NCBI GenBank assembly: GCA_020634455.1
Contig: JACKBQ010000001.1
Coordinates: 2,294,001-2,358,000, forward strand
DNA: 64,000 nucleotides
Source: Ardenticatenaceae bacterium
GTDB taxonomy: Bacteria; Chloroflexota; Anaerolineae; Promineifilales; Promineifilaceae
Reading direction: 5' to 3'
Part shown: positions 33,299 through 42,107 of the stretch, in pieces
How positions within the stretch are numbered: the first letter of the stretch is position 1
How the letters are laid out: every line of letters starts with the position of its first letter
The notes under the pieces: model-generated
The model's database searches: none
What the model saw: the letters and a program-made list of their open reading frames with translations, nothing else
What the model was told of the DNA's origin: nothing
Position numbers and translations under genes: made by a program

Positions 33299-34819
33299 TT
33301 ACTCAGCCATCAGGTAAGCATCTACGGCCGTTCCCACCCCTCGCCCCTCATTAATCGCCCACACAACCAGACTTTGGCCGCGCCGGGCATCCCCCGCCGC
33401 AAATACACCGGGGACGTTGGTACTGAAACGGCCGTATTCCGCTTCAATGTTCGTCCGGGGGCCAGTTGCTACACCAAACTGCTGGGCCAGGGTTTGCTCC
33501 GGGCCGCGAAAGCCGAGCGCCAGCAGCACCAGCTGCGCCGCCCAGGTTTGTTCGGTGCCGGGCACCTCTTCCAGCGTGGGCCGACCGCCGTTTTCTGCCG
33601 GGAGCCAGCGCACGTTCACCGTCTCCAGCGCCTGCAAGTTGCCCTGCTCGTCACCAATAAACCGCCTGGTCATGATGGCATATTCGCGCGGATCTTCACC
33701 AAAAACGGCCGCTGCTTCCTCCTGCCCATAATCCATCTTGTAAATTCTGGGCCACTGCGGCCATGGATTGTTAGCGGCGCGTTCCATTGGCGGCATCTCC
33801 ATAATCTCGAACTGCACCAGGCTGTCACAGCCATGCCGCAGCGAGGTGGCCACGCAGTCGGTCCCCGTGTCGCCACCGCCGATGACGACGACGTCTTTGC
33901 CGGAGGCCATGATAGCTGGAGACTGGAGATTAGAGACTAGAGATTCAGTCTCCAGTCTCCAGTCTCCAGTCTCAAATTCTCCATCCAAAAGCGCCTTCGT
34001 ATTCCCCTGCAAAAACGCCATCGCAAAATGAATGCCGTTCAGCTCTCGCCCCGGCACGGGCAGGTCGTTGGGCTGGGTGGCCCCGGTACACAGCACGATG
34101 GCGTCGAACTGCGCCTGCAATTCGGCCGCCGTCACATCCCGCCCTACCTCCGTATTCGTTACAAACACGATGCCCGCCTCGGCCAGCAAATCAATGCGCC
34201 GCTGCACCAGCTTTTTGTCCAGCTTCATGTTGGGAATGCCGTACATCAGCAGCCCGCCGATGCGGTCCGCCCGCTCAAAGACGGTGACGCTGTGCCCCGC
34301 CTTGTTCAGCTGGTCGGCCGCCGCCAGCCCAGACGGACCAGAACCAATCACCGCCACCGTTTTGCCGGTGCGCTGGGCGGGCGTGTTGGGCGTCACCCAG
34401 CCTTCGTCAAAGGCGCGCTCGATGATGGCAAACTCGATCTGCTTGATTGTCACCGCCGGGTCGTGGATGCCCAGCGTGCAGGCGGCTTCGCACGGCGCAG
34501 GGCACACCAGCCCGGTGAATTCGGGGAAGTTGTTGGTGCGGCTGAGCCGTTCGTACGCCTCGCGCCACAGCCCGCGATACACCAAATCGTTCCACTCCGG
34601 GATGAGGTTGTTGATCGGGCAGCCGGAAGTCATGCCGTTGAGAATGTTGCCCTTGTGGCAAAACGGAATGCCGCAATCCATGCAGCGCGCCGCCTGCTGG
34701 TGCAGTCGCCCTTCCGGCAAATGCAGATGAATTGGTTCCCAATCGTGAATGCGCTCGGTAAACGGCCGTTCCCCCGCCGCCTCCCGCTGAAACTCTAAAA
34801 ATCCTGTTGGCTTGGCCAT
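33299..34819 (-). CDS. gltD: Glutamate synthase small subunit
   Basis: 506 residues. Transfers electrons from NADPH to the large subunit in the GOGAT reaction. The N-terminal iron-sulfur region has RCMDCGIPFCHKG and CPAPCEAACTLG. The first Rossmann motif is VAVIGSGPSGLAAADQLNKA (about 150) and the second is VVVIGGGDTGTDCVA (about 310). The C-terminus has GVFAAGDARRGQSLVVWAI. An in-frame repeat (33915-33973) inserts residues about 283-301 just before the second nucleotide motif; they read GDWRLETESLVSNLQSP. The gene lies downstream of gltB with an 81-nt spacer filled by the same repeat family. Confidence 0.96.
   Translation of the reverse strand: MAKPTGFLEFQREAAGERPFTERIHDWEPIHLHLPEGRLHQQAARCMDCGIPFCHKGNILNGMTSGCPINNLIPEWNDLVYRGLWREAYERLSRTNNFPEFTGLVCPAPCEAACTLGIHDPAVTIKQIEFAIIERAFDEGWVTPNTPAQRTGKTVAVIGSGPSGLAAADQLNKAGHSVTVFERADRIGGLLMYGIPNMKLDKKLVQRRIDLLAEAGIVFVTNTEVGRDVTAAELQAQFDAIVLCTGATQPNDLPVPGRELNGIHFAMAFLQGNTKALLDGEFETGDWRLETESLVSNLQSPAIMASGKDVVVIGGGDTGTDCVATSLRHGCDSLVQFEIMEMPPMERAANNPWPQWPRIYKMDYGQEEAAAVFGEDPREYAIMTRRFIGDEQGNLQALETVNVRWLPAENGGRPTLEEVPGTEQTWAAQLVLLALGFRGPEQTLAQQFGVATGPRTNIEAEYGRFSTNVPGVFAAGDARRGQSLVVWAINEGRGVGTAVDAYLMAE
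33915..33973. repeat. In-frame GGAGACTGGAGATT repeat inside gltD
   Basis: CTGGAGACTGGAGATTAGAG and a facing TCAGTCTCCAGTCTCCAG form an inverted repeat read through without a stop. It matches intergenic copies at 4095-4148 and 34839-34899. Confidence 0.9.
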
Positions 34820-34838
34820 GATTCCCCCTTCGGGTGAA

Positions 34839-34899
34839 GGAGATTGGAGATTGGAGACTGGAGACTAAAATAGTCTCTAATCTCCAGTCTCCAGTCTCT
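34839..34899. repeat. GGAGATTGGAGACTGG repeat between gltB and gltD
   Basis: An inverted repeat (GGAGATTGGAGATTGGAGAC facing TCTCCAGTCTCCAGTCTC) that fills the gltB-gltD spacer. On the RNA it would form a long hairpin between the two coding regions. Confidence 0.85.
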
Positions 34900-34900
34900 T

Positions 34901-37900
34901 TTATGCTTTCACTAGCTGCTGCTGGCTCACCTTAAACGCTTCCATCGCCAGCGCATCCCCCGTCAGGTCACTGTCGCGGCGGACCTGGTTGAACGCTTGC
35001 AGCATCAGCTTGTAGTCACGCGGCATCACCTTGACAAAGTGGCGCACCACGTTGTCCCACATCGCCAGAATCTTCCAGGCCAGGTCGCTCTTGGTGGCCT
35101 GCATGTGGGCAAAAATCATCGCTTCCAGCTCATCCATGTCGGCGGGATGACTAACCGATTCCAGCTCGACCATTTCCCGATTGCAGCGTTCGTGGAAACG
35201 GCCGTCCCAATCCAGCACATACGCCACCCCACCAGACATCCCGGCGGCAAAGTTGCGCCCCGTGCGACCCAGGATGACCACCTTGCCACCCGTCATGTAT
35301 TCGCAGCCATGATCGCCCACGCCTTCGACAACGGCCGTTGCCCCCGAATTGCGCACACCAAACCGCTCACCTGCCACGCCACGAATGTACGCCGTACCAC
35401 CCGTGGCCCCGTATAGCGCCACGTTGCCAATGATGATGTTTTGTTCGGCAGCAAAGGTCGCTTCGGCTGGTGGATAAATTTCCAGCTTGCCGCCAGAAAG
35501 CCCCTTGCCCACGTAATCGTTGGCATCGCCTGCCAGCGCCAGCGTCAGCCCCTGCGGGATGAACGCGCCAAAACTTTGCCCGGCCGATCCGTTGAACTTG
35601 AGGCGAATCGTGTCCTCGGCCAGGCCGTACATGCCGTGACGCCGAGTAATGGCGCTGCCCAGCGTGGTGCCCACGGTGCGGTTCTCGTTGCCGATGGCAA
35701 ATTCGCCGTAAACCGGGTCACCGTTTTCCAGCGCCGGGCGACAAAAATCGAGCAAAGTGGTTTGATCAAGCGTGGTTTCCAGGCCATGCTGTTGGGGCTG
35801 TTTACGGCCGTTTGGCAGCAAATGCCCCACGTTTTCTGCTTCGTTAGGACGGTACAGCATCGGCGTCAAATCGATCCCCTGCAACTTCCAATGGTAAATC
35901 GCCTCACCCGCTTCCAGCCGGTCGGTGCGCCCCACCATCTCATCAATCGTCCGAAAGCCCAATTCCGCCATAATCTCGCGCATATCCTGGGCAATGAACC
36001 GCATGAAGTTCACCACGTGCTGAGGATCGCCCGCAAAATGTTTGCGCAGCTCCGGATTTTGCGTAGCGATCCCTACCGGGCAGGTATTGATGTGGCAGAC
36101 GCGCATCATGATGCAGCCTAGCGTTACCAGCGGAGCCGTAGCAAACCCGTACTCTTCAGCCCCAAGGAGAGCGGCAATAATCACGTCCCGCCCGGTTTTC
36201 AGCTGGCCATCTGTTTCCACCGCCACACGATCGCGCAGGCCGTTGAGCAGCAGCGTTTGGTGCGTTTCCGCCACGCCCAGTTCCCACGGCAGCCCGGCAT
36301 GTTTGATGCTGGTTTGCGGCGACGCGCCGGTGCCGCCATCGTGCCCACTGATGAGAATGACATCAGCATGCCCTTTGGCGACACCAGCGGCAATCGTCCC
36401 CACGCCCACCTCTGACACGAGCTTGACGTTAATCCGTGCCTGCGGATTGGCATTTTTCAGGTCAAAAATGAGCTGCGCCAAATCCTCAATGGAGTAAATA
36501 TCGTGGTGCGGCGGCGGTGAAATCAGCCCGACGCCGGGGGTGGAGTGGCGCACGCGGGCAATCCACGGGTACACCTTGGGGCCGGGCAGCTGGCCACCTT
36601 CACCGGGCTTTGCGCCCTGGGCCATTTTTATCTGAATTTCCTGCGCTTCGGTGAGGTATTGGCTGGTCACACCAAAACGGCCGCTTGCCACCTGTTTAAT
36701 CGCCGAATTGCGCGAATCACCATTTGCGTCTGGCGTGTAGCGGGCCGGGTCTTCGCCGCCCTCGCCGGTGTTGCTTTTGCCGCCGATGCGGTTCATGGCA
36801 ATCGCCAGCGCCTCGTGCGCCTCCTTGCTAATCGAGCCGTAGGACATGGCCCCGGTCTTGAAGCGGCGACAGATCGATTCGACCGATTCCACCTCATCCA
36901 GCGGCACAGGCTGATCAGCCTTTTTCAGCTGGAGCAAGCCGCGCAGCGTGGCAAACTGGTGCGACCGATCGTTGACGTCGGCGGCGTATTTTTTGTAGGT
37001 GGCGTAGTCCCCGTTGCGCACGGCGTGCTGCAAGTTGTGCACCGTCGTGGGATTAAACAGATGGTATTCGCCTTCTTCGCGGAACTGGTATTTGCCGCCA
37101 GTGGGAAGGGCGCTGCTCTGGTTGTGAGACGGCCGTTTGGGGAACGCCTGTTCGTGCCGCATTTGCACCTCACGGGCTACCAGATGAATGTCTGACCCCT
37201 GAATGCGGCTGGGCGTGCCGGTGAAATATTTGGCTACTAATTCGGAATGCAGCCCCAGCGCCTCAAAAATCTGCGCGCCACGGTAGCTCTGGATGGTGGA
37301 AATGCCCATCTTGGACAAAATTTTCACCACGCCGTTGACCACCGCCTTGATAAACTGCTTCTCCGCCTGGTAGTACGGCACGTCGGTGAGCAGCTGCTTG
37401 CGGATGAGGTCGCGCAGGGTGGCAAAGGCCAGGTACGGATTGATGGCGTCGGCCCCGTAGCCGAGCAGCACGGCAAAATGATGCACCTCGCGCGGCTCAC
37501 CCGACGACACCAGCAGGCTCACCTGGGTGCGCGTGCCCTGCCGGATGAGGTGATGGTGCAGCCCAGCTGTGGCCAGCAGCGCCGGAATCCCGGCACAGTT
37601 CTGGCTCAAGCCCAAATCGGACAAAATCAGCAGGTTGGCCCCGTTGGTGATTGCATCGTCCGCAGCCAAAAAAAGCCGGGCTAAGGCGGCCTCAAGCCCG
37701 TGGCCGCCCTCGTCTACGTCGTAAAGGATAGACAGGGTATGCGCCTTAAAGCTACCCTTAGAGGAGTTCGCATCCTCAGATGCGAACCGGGCATCTGAGG
37801 ATGCCCGCTCCTCCGGTTTTGCGGACTGCAAATGCTTCAACCGGGCCAACTCCTCATCGGTGAGGATGGGGTGCGGCAGGCTGATCTGGCGGCAGCTGAC

Positions 37901-39655
37901 GGCTTGCGGGTCCAACAAGTTGCCCTCGCTGCCCAGCAGGGTCTCGGTACTGGTGACCAATTCTTCACGAATGGCGTCCAGCGGTGGGTTGGTGACCTGG
38001 GCAAAGAGCTGCTTGAAGTAGTTGTACAGCGGCTGCGGCTTGTCCGACAGCACGGCCAGCGGCGTGTCGTCGCCCATCGAGCCGAGCGCTTCTTTACCGT
38101 CGCGGGCCATCGGGGTGATGAGCATGCGCAAATCTTCAAAGGTGTAGCCAAACGCTTTTTGGTGCTGCAAGACGGCATCTTCGGTGTGCAGGTGTACTTC
38201 AGTTTCTGACTGTTCCAGGTTGGCCACAGAGGGCAAATCGGCCAACCTGATTCGGTTTTCATCGAGCCAGGTTTGATACGGCCGTTCTCCCGCAATCCGC
38301 TTTTTCAGTTCCTCATCCCCCACGATGCGCCCCAGGCTGGTATCTACCAGCAGCATCCGGCCCGGCTCCAGCCGACCTTTGTAAGCCACGTTGGCCGGGT
38401 CAATCTCCAGCACGCCCACCTCGGAGGCCATGATCACCAGGCCATCCTTGGTAACGATATAGCGAGACGGCCGTAACCCGTTCCGGTCCAAAACCGCACC
38501 CACCACCGTGCCATCGCTAAAGCCAATCGCAGCGGGACCGTCCCACGGCTCCATCAGGTGGCTGTGGTACTCGTAAAAAGCGCGCTTTTCGGCCGACATA
38601 TGGGCGTGTTTGTCCCACGGTTCGGGAATCATCATCATGACGGCGTGGGGCAGTGAGCGGCCAGACAGCACCAGGAATTCCAGCGCATTGTCCAGCTGGC
38701 CCGTGTCGCTGCCATCTTCGTCAATGATGGGCAGCAGTTTGTCCAGCTCGTCGTCAAACAGGGGGCTGGCGAACAGCGCTTGGCGCGCCTTGAACCAGTT
38801 CACGTTGCCGCGAATGGTGTTAATTTCGCCGTTGTGAATGACGGTGCGGTACGGATGGGCGCGCTTCCAGCTGGGGAAAGTGTTGGTGCTAAAGCGGGAA
38901 TGGACCAGGGCCAGCGCCGCTTCCAGCGTCGGGTCGCTGAGGTCGGGGTAGTAATCTTGCAGCTGCTCAGACAACAACATGCCTTTGTAGACAATGGTGC
39001 GGCCAGACAGGCTGGGGATGTAAAAGTTGTCGCCGCCTACCAGCGGAGTAATCTCTTTTTCGGCCCAGCGGCGGATGATGAACAGTTTGCGCTCCCAGGC
39101 CAGGGGATCGTCTTGGGTTAAATATTGCTTTTGGATAAATAGTTGGCGAATGAAAGGTTCCCCGGAAACGGCCGTTTCCCCCAACTCTTTGTTACAGGTC
39201 GGCACGGTGCGCCAGCCCAGCAGCTGCTGCCCCTCTTCGGCGATGATGCGGGCCAGCATTTGTTCGCAGCGCTGTCGCTGGGCGGTATCTTGCGGTAGGA
39301 AGATCATGCCCACGCCGTACGCGCCCGGCTGGGGCAGGGTAAATCCAAGTTGTTCAGTTTGTTGCGTTAAAAATTGGTGGGGGAGCTGGAGCATGATGCC
39401 CGCGCCGTCGCCGGTGGTGGCTTCGGCACCTTTGGCACCGCGATGAGTCAATCGGCACAAAATGGTCAGGGCTTGCTGAATGATGCTGTGAGACGGCCGT
39501 CCCTGCACATCGACCACAAAACCCATGCCGCACGCATCCCGCTCAAACTGGGGATCGTACATGCCTTGCTTCTGGGGAAATCCATTTAGGCGACGCTGGT
39601 CACCCTCCGTGGGATCAAGCTTACCCATTTCCACTGATGATTGAACCTTCTTCAT
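34901..39655 (-). CDS. gltB: Glutamate synthase large subunit
   Basis: 1584 residues. Converts glutamine and 2-oxoglutarate to two glutamates. The class II amidotransferase nucleophile is Cys42 (ERDACGMGFV), so about 41 residues are probably removed. Other marks are HSRFSTNTFPSWKRAHPYR, EHRxx-like PHHDIYSIEDLAQLIFDLK in the FMN domain, GHDGGTGASPQTSIKHAGLP and the 3Fe-4S motif CIMMRVCHINTC. The C-terminal beta-helix holds GVAYVLDWDG. GAGGAGAGG precedes the ATG. Residues about 613-631 come from an in-frame repeat at 37762-37816. A terminator-like hairpin about 100 nt upstream may regulate it. Confidence 0.97.
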   Translation of the reverse strand: MKKVQSSVEMGKLDPTEGDQRRLNGFPQKQGMYDPQFERDACGMGFVVDVQGRPSHSIIQQALTILCRLTHRGAKGAEATTGDGAGIMLQLPHQFLTQQTEQLGFTLPQPGAYGVGMIFLPQDTAQRQRCEQMLARIIAEEGQQLLGWRTVPTCNKELGETAVSGEPFIRQLFIQKQYLTQDDPLAWERKLFIIRRWAEKEITPLVGGDNFYIPSLSGRTIVYKGMLLSEQLQDYYPDLSDPTLEAALALVHSRFSTNTFPSWKRAHPYRTVIHNGEINTIRGNVNWFKARQALFASPLFDDELDKLLPIIDEDGSDTGQLDNALEFLVLSGRSLPHAVMMMIPEPWDKHAHMSAEKRAFYEYHSHLMEPWDGPAAIGFSDGTVVGAVLDRNGLRPSRYIVTKDGLVIMASEVGVLEIDPANVAYKGRLEPGRMLLVDTSLGRIVGDEELKKRIAGERPYQTWLDENRIRLADLPSVANLEQSETEVHLHTEDAVLQHQKAFGYTFEDLRMLITPMARDGKEALGSMGDDTPLAVLSDKPQPLYNYFKQLFAQVTNPPLDAIREELVTSTETLLGSEGNLLDPQAVSCRQISLPHPILTDEELARLKHLQSAKPEERASSDARFASEDANSSKGSFKAHTLSILYDVDEGGHGLEAALARLFLAADDAITNGANLLILSDLGLSQNCAGIPALLATAGLHHHLIRQGTRTQVSLLVSSGEPREVHHFAVLLGYGADAINPYLAFATLRDLIRKQLLTDVPYYQAEKQFIKAVVNGVVKILSKMGISTIQSYRGAQIFEALGLHSELVAKYFTGTPSRIQGSDIHLVAREVQMRHEQAFPKRPSHNQSSALPTGGKYQFREEGEYHLFNPTTVHNLQHAVRNGDYATYKKYAADVNDRSHQFATLRGLLQLKKADQPVPLDEVESVESICRRFKTGAMSYGSISKEAHEALAIAMNRIGGKSNTGEGGEDPARYTPDANGDSRNSAIKQVASGRFGVTSQYLTEAQEIQIKMAQGAKPGEGGQLPGPKVYPWIARVRHSTPGVGLISPPPHHDIYSIEDLAQLIFDLKNANPQARINVKLVSEVGVGTIAAGVAKGHADVILISGHDGGTGASPQTSIKHAGLPWELGVAETHQTLLLNGLRDRVAVETDGQLKTGRDVIIAALLGAEEYGFATAPLVTLGCIMMRVCHINTCPVGIATQNPELRKHFAGDPQHVVNFMRFIAQDMREIMAELGFRTIDEMVGRTDRLEAGEAIYHWKLQGIDLTPMLYRPNEAENVGHLLPNGRKQPQQHGLETTLDQTTLLDFCRPALENGDPVYGEFAIGNENRTVGTTLGSAITRRHGMYGLAEDTIRLKFNGSAGQSFGAFIPQGLTLALAGDANDYVGKGLSGGKLEIYPPAEATFAAEQNIIIGNVALYGATGGTAYIRGVAGERFGVRNSGATAVVEGVGDHGCEYMTGGKVVILGRTGRNFAAGMSGGVAYVLDWDGRFHERCNREMVELESVSHPADMDELEAMIFAHMQATKSDLAWKILAMWDNVVRHFVKVMPRDYKLMLQAFNQVRRDSDLTGDALAMEAFKVSQQQLVKA
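37762..37816. repeat. In-frame GCATCCTCAGATGCG repeat inside gltB
   Basis: AGGAGTTCGCATCCTCAGATGCG faces GCATCTGAGGATGCCCGCTCCT. It is read as RASSDARFASEDANSS within the linker before the central domain. An intergenic copy lies at 62176-62241. Confidence 0.9.
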
Positions 39656-39736
39656 AATTTCCTCTCCTCATTCCTCATCGGCGCGTGTGCCGCGGTGCAG
39701 CACGGTTGTTCTTTTGTAAAAGGACTCATCTTTGCC

Positions 39737-39790
39737 AAAACAAAGACGCCAAATGCCCATCACTATTGCGTATGGGCGTGAAATTTGGTG
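39737..39790 (-). promoter_or_regulatory. Terminator-like hairpin in the gltB leader
   Basis: On the minus strand CACCAAAT / ATTTGGCG and GCCCAT / ATGGGC form a two-part stem, followed by TCTTTGTTTT. It sits about 80 nt before the gltB ATG, where read-through would be needed for expression. The GGCGTCTTT tail is also found in the glnN leader hairpin (GGCGTTTTTT in amt). Attenuation is an inference. Confidence 0.55.
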
Positions 39791-39797
39791 ACTACAC

Positions 39798-39860
39798 AGG
39801 TGCGACGCACTTGTCCTGGTGTGTCGCTTGGCAAAACGCGCTAAAAAGTGCGTCGCACCT
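39798..39860. repeat. Perfect 15-bp inverted repeat upstream of gltB
   Basis: AGGTGCGACGCACTT at 39798-39812 and AAGTGCGTCGCACCT at 39846-39860, with a 33-nt loop. It lies just 5' of the leader hairpin on the gltB message, so it may be part of the same RNA structure or a separate element. Confidence 0.8.
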
Positions 39861-40249
39861 CTAATACCTGAATAGCTACGAAATTTGTTTATAAAAAATC
39901 ACTGCATGGATTGAGTGCAATGAAATTTGTGGTTCAGCTTTTGGGTTTACCAGTGTGAGGAGGCTTCCCAACCCTCGTGTCTCACAATGGTTTTCTTCTT
40001 CTATTTGTGGGTCGGAAAATTATAAAAAAAGGCGGGGTCATTTGGGATCGTTAAGTTTATACGAGATTTCGCTCATTTTGATTAGATGATTTGTGAATTT
40101 TGTTGCAGGCTGCCACCACACCCACTGATTTTTGTACAAAACCACTAAGCGTTGCCAGAAATAATTCAGCTGAAATGACAAGGCTCGCCCGGTTGACGGC
40201 CGTTTCAGAAATCGCTAGATTTGATCACAGTAGAATAAATTCTGGCCCT

Positions 40250-40297
40250 GACGCCTCCTTGGAAAATGTTCCGCATTTTGCCAATGAGGCGTTTTTT
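40250..40297 (+). promoter_or_regulatory. Terminator-like hairpin in the amt leader
   Basis: GACGCCTC / GAGGCGT, TTGG / CCAA and AAAATG / CATTTT stack into one stem with loop TTCCG, followed directly by TTTTTT. It is 26 nt before the amt ATG, which leaves room for the AAAGGAGAGG site. A full terminator between promoter and gene implies regulated read-through. Confidence 0.75.
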
Positions 40298-40322
40298 CAT
40301 TCAAAAAGGAGAGGAAAAGAAA

Positions 40323-41696
40323 ATGAAAAGGTTCAAAATGCGTTCCGTTCGTCGTGTTGTAAACATTGCCGTCATCCTGGCTCTGTTTTTTGTGTTCACC
40401 CGCCCTGCCCTGGCCCAAGATGGTGAGCCGGTGGTCAGCGCTGTAGACACCGTTTGGGTGCTGTTTGCCGCTTTTTTGGTCTTCTTTATGCAGGCTGGCT
40501 TCGGTTTTCTGGAAGCAGGCTTTGTGCGCTCTAAAAACGTGGTCAACATTATGGCCGAAAACTTAATGGACACCACCATGACCACCGTTGGCTTTATCAT
40601 CGCTGGCTTTGGCCTGATGTTTGGCACAGGCAACGCCTTTTTTGGCACCGAATGGTTTTTCCTCAACGGCATGCCAGACATTTACCCCGGCCTGACCATC
40701 CCCACCCTGGCCTTCTTCTTCTTTCAGTTTGCCTTCTGCGCGGCGGCTTCCACCATTGCCTCTGGCCTGATGGCGGAACGGACCGATTTTAAAGCTGACC
40801 TGGCGTACAGCTTTATTGTGGGTCTGATCATCTACCCCGTTTTTGGGCATTGGGTATGGGGCGGCGGCTGGCTGGCCGAGCTGGGCTATCTGGATTTTGC
40901 CGGTTCTTCCGTGGTGCATCTGGTTGGCGCGTACGTGGGGTTGGCTGGCACCATCGTTTTGGGTAAGCGTAAAGACAAAAAATTCGGCCACACCATTCGC
41001 GGGCACAATATCTCTTTGGCAGCGCTGGGTACCTTCATTTTGTGGTTAGGCTGGTTTGGCTTTAACCCCGGCAGCCAGCTGGCGGCTGACCCGATGCCAA
41101 TTTCTCTCATCGTGGTTACGACTGATTTTGCCGCAACCACTGGCGCGATTTCTGCTATGTTCCTGGCGTACCTGCATACCCGCAAGTGGGACGTGAGTAT
41201 GGCGTTCAACGGCGCGTTGGGCGGTCTGGTCGCGATTACGGCTCCCACGGCGTTTGTGACGCCGCAGGCGGCTCTGGTCATTGGCCTCATTGCTGGTGTA
41301 ATCAGCTACTACGGGGTAGATCTGATGGAAAAACTGAAGATTGACGATCCGGTTGGTGCATTTCCGGTGCATGGTTTGAACGGCATGTTTGGCGTGTTGG
41401 CCGTCGGTATCTGGGGCGTCGATGGGTTGGGCCTGCTGCACGGCGGCGGCTTTACCCAACTGGGCATTCAGGCGGTGGGCTTGCTGGCCTGCACGGCGTG
41501 GACGCTGCCGCTCTCTTTCCTCATGTTCTACGGCATTCGAGCGGTAATGGGACTTCGCGTATCGGCCGATGTGGAAGAAGCGGGTATTGACCTGGCGTAT
41601 CACGGCATTGGCTCTTACCCAGAATTCATTGGCGATAGCAAATCGTTTGCGACGCCTGTTTTCCTGAGCGAACCGATTCCTGGCTCTACGGACTAA
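40323..41696 (+). CDS. amt: Ammonium transporter (Amt family)
   Basis: 457 residues from ATG 40323 (AAAGGAGAGG upstream; the frame extends to 40266, inside the leader hairpin, so that start is rejected). A cleavable signal peptide (VVNIAVILALFFVFTRPALA) is followed by about 11 membrane helices. Family marks are MQAGFGFLEAGFVRSKN, GHWVWGGGWL (first pore His) and VHGLNGMFGVLAVGIWG (second pore His). It mediates ammonium uptake in the inner membrane. The next gene is glutamine synthetase, giving an uptake-assimilation pair. Expression is probably controlled at the leader hairpin. Confidence 0.95.
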   Translation: MKRFKMRSVRRVVNIAVILALFFVFTRPALAQDGEPVVSAVDTVWVLFAAFLVFFMQAGFGFLEAGFVRSKNVVNIMAENLMDTTMTTVGFIIAGFGLMFGTGNAFFGTEWFFLNGMPDIYPGLTIPTLAFFFFQFAFCAAASTIASGLMAERTDFKADLAYSFIVGLIIYPVFGHWVWGGGWLAELGYLDFAGSSVVHLVGAYVGLAGTIVLGKRKDKKFGHTIRGHNISLAALGTFILWLGWFGFNPGSQLAADPMPISLIVVTTDFAATTGAISAMFLAYLHTRKWDVSMAFNGALGGLVAITAPTAFVTPQAALVIGLIAGVISYYGVDLMEKLKIDDPVGAFPVHGLNGMFGVLAVGIWGVDGLGLLHGGGFTQLGIQAVGLLACTAWTLPLSFLMFYGIRAVMGLRVSADVEEAGIDLAYHGIGSYPEFIGDSKSFATPVFLSEPIPGSTD

Positions 41697-41708
41697 ATAT
41701 CTATTATT

Positions 41709-41790
41709 AGCCACAGAGAGCACAGAGCGTTTTGAAGCGACAGTACCATTCTCAAACTCCTCTTTTTTCTCTGTGGCTTTTTCGGATAGG
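41709..41790. repeat. Short inverted repeat after amt (CCACAGAG...CTCTGTGG family)
   Basis: AGCCACAGAGAGCACAGAGC and the facing CTCTGTGGCTTTTTCGGATA. Same family as 30519-30636 and 46676-46769. Confidence 0.8.
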
Positions 41791-41938
41791 CTCTAAAAAG
41801 TTGCCCATCACCAATATTTTCTCCTTTTGTGCAAAGTGCACAATCAGGGAACGGCCGTTTTGCCACAAAACGACAGTTTGACGAAGCGATGGCCTATCGT
41901 TAAAATTACTAACTTGTAATCAAAATAAGTTAACGGCC

Positions 41939-41990
41939 AAGACGCCTCGCCAGAAAACCATCGGTTATTCTGTGCGCAGGCGTCTTTTTT
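41939..41990 (+). promoter_or_regulatory. Terminator-like hairpin in the glnN leader
   Basis: AAGACGCCT / AGGCGTCTT, with CGC/GCG and AGAA/TTCT inside, then TTTTTT. It ends about 118 nt before the glnN ATG. The tail GGCGTCTTTTTT and stem core match the amt hairpin, which points to shared control. Confidence 0.75.
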
Positions 41991-42107
41991 GTTGGCAAAC
42001 GTCCTGTTCGCAACTTCCCGCAGGCTGCTGCCACCCCGAAAACTAAATTGCAATCGGTGGGAAGTTGAGCAATTTTGTGTATATCCAAAAATTTTAGGAG
42101 AGAGATT

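Larger units (their letters stand above)
41697..42107. other. 411-bp spacer: repeat plus glnN leader
   Basis: It holds one CTATCCGAAAAGCCACAG-type repeat (41709-41790), an ACGGCCGT copy, a CGTTTTGCCACAAAACG stem (41856-41872), the leader hairpin (41939-41990), and a structured segment closed by AACTTCCC / GGGAAGTT (42012-42066) ahead of the AGGAGAGAG site. GCAGGCTGCTGCCACC at 42020 resembles GCAGGCTGCCACC at 40105 in the amt leader. Confidence 0.6.

Noticed and set aside
40050..40260. Paired hexaloop ANTAR target in the amt leader
   Set aside because: Several small stems exist (for example AGAA/TTCT near 40232) but none has the A-at-1, G-at-4 hexaloops; left as a search to run rather than a feature.
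40266..40322. Upstream start for amt at 40266
   Set aside because: It lies inside the leader hairpin; the ATG at 40323 has a strong ribosome-binding site and begins the signal peptide.
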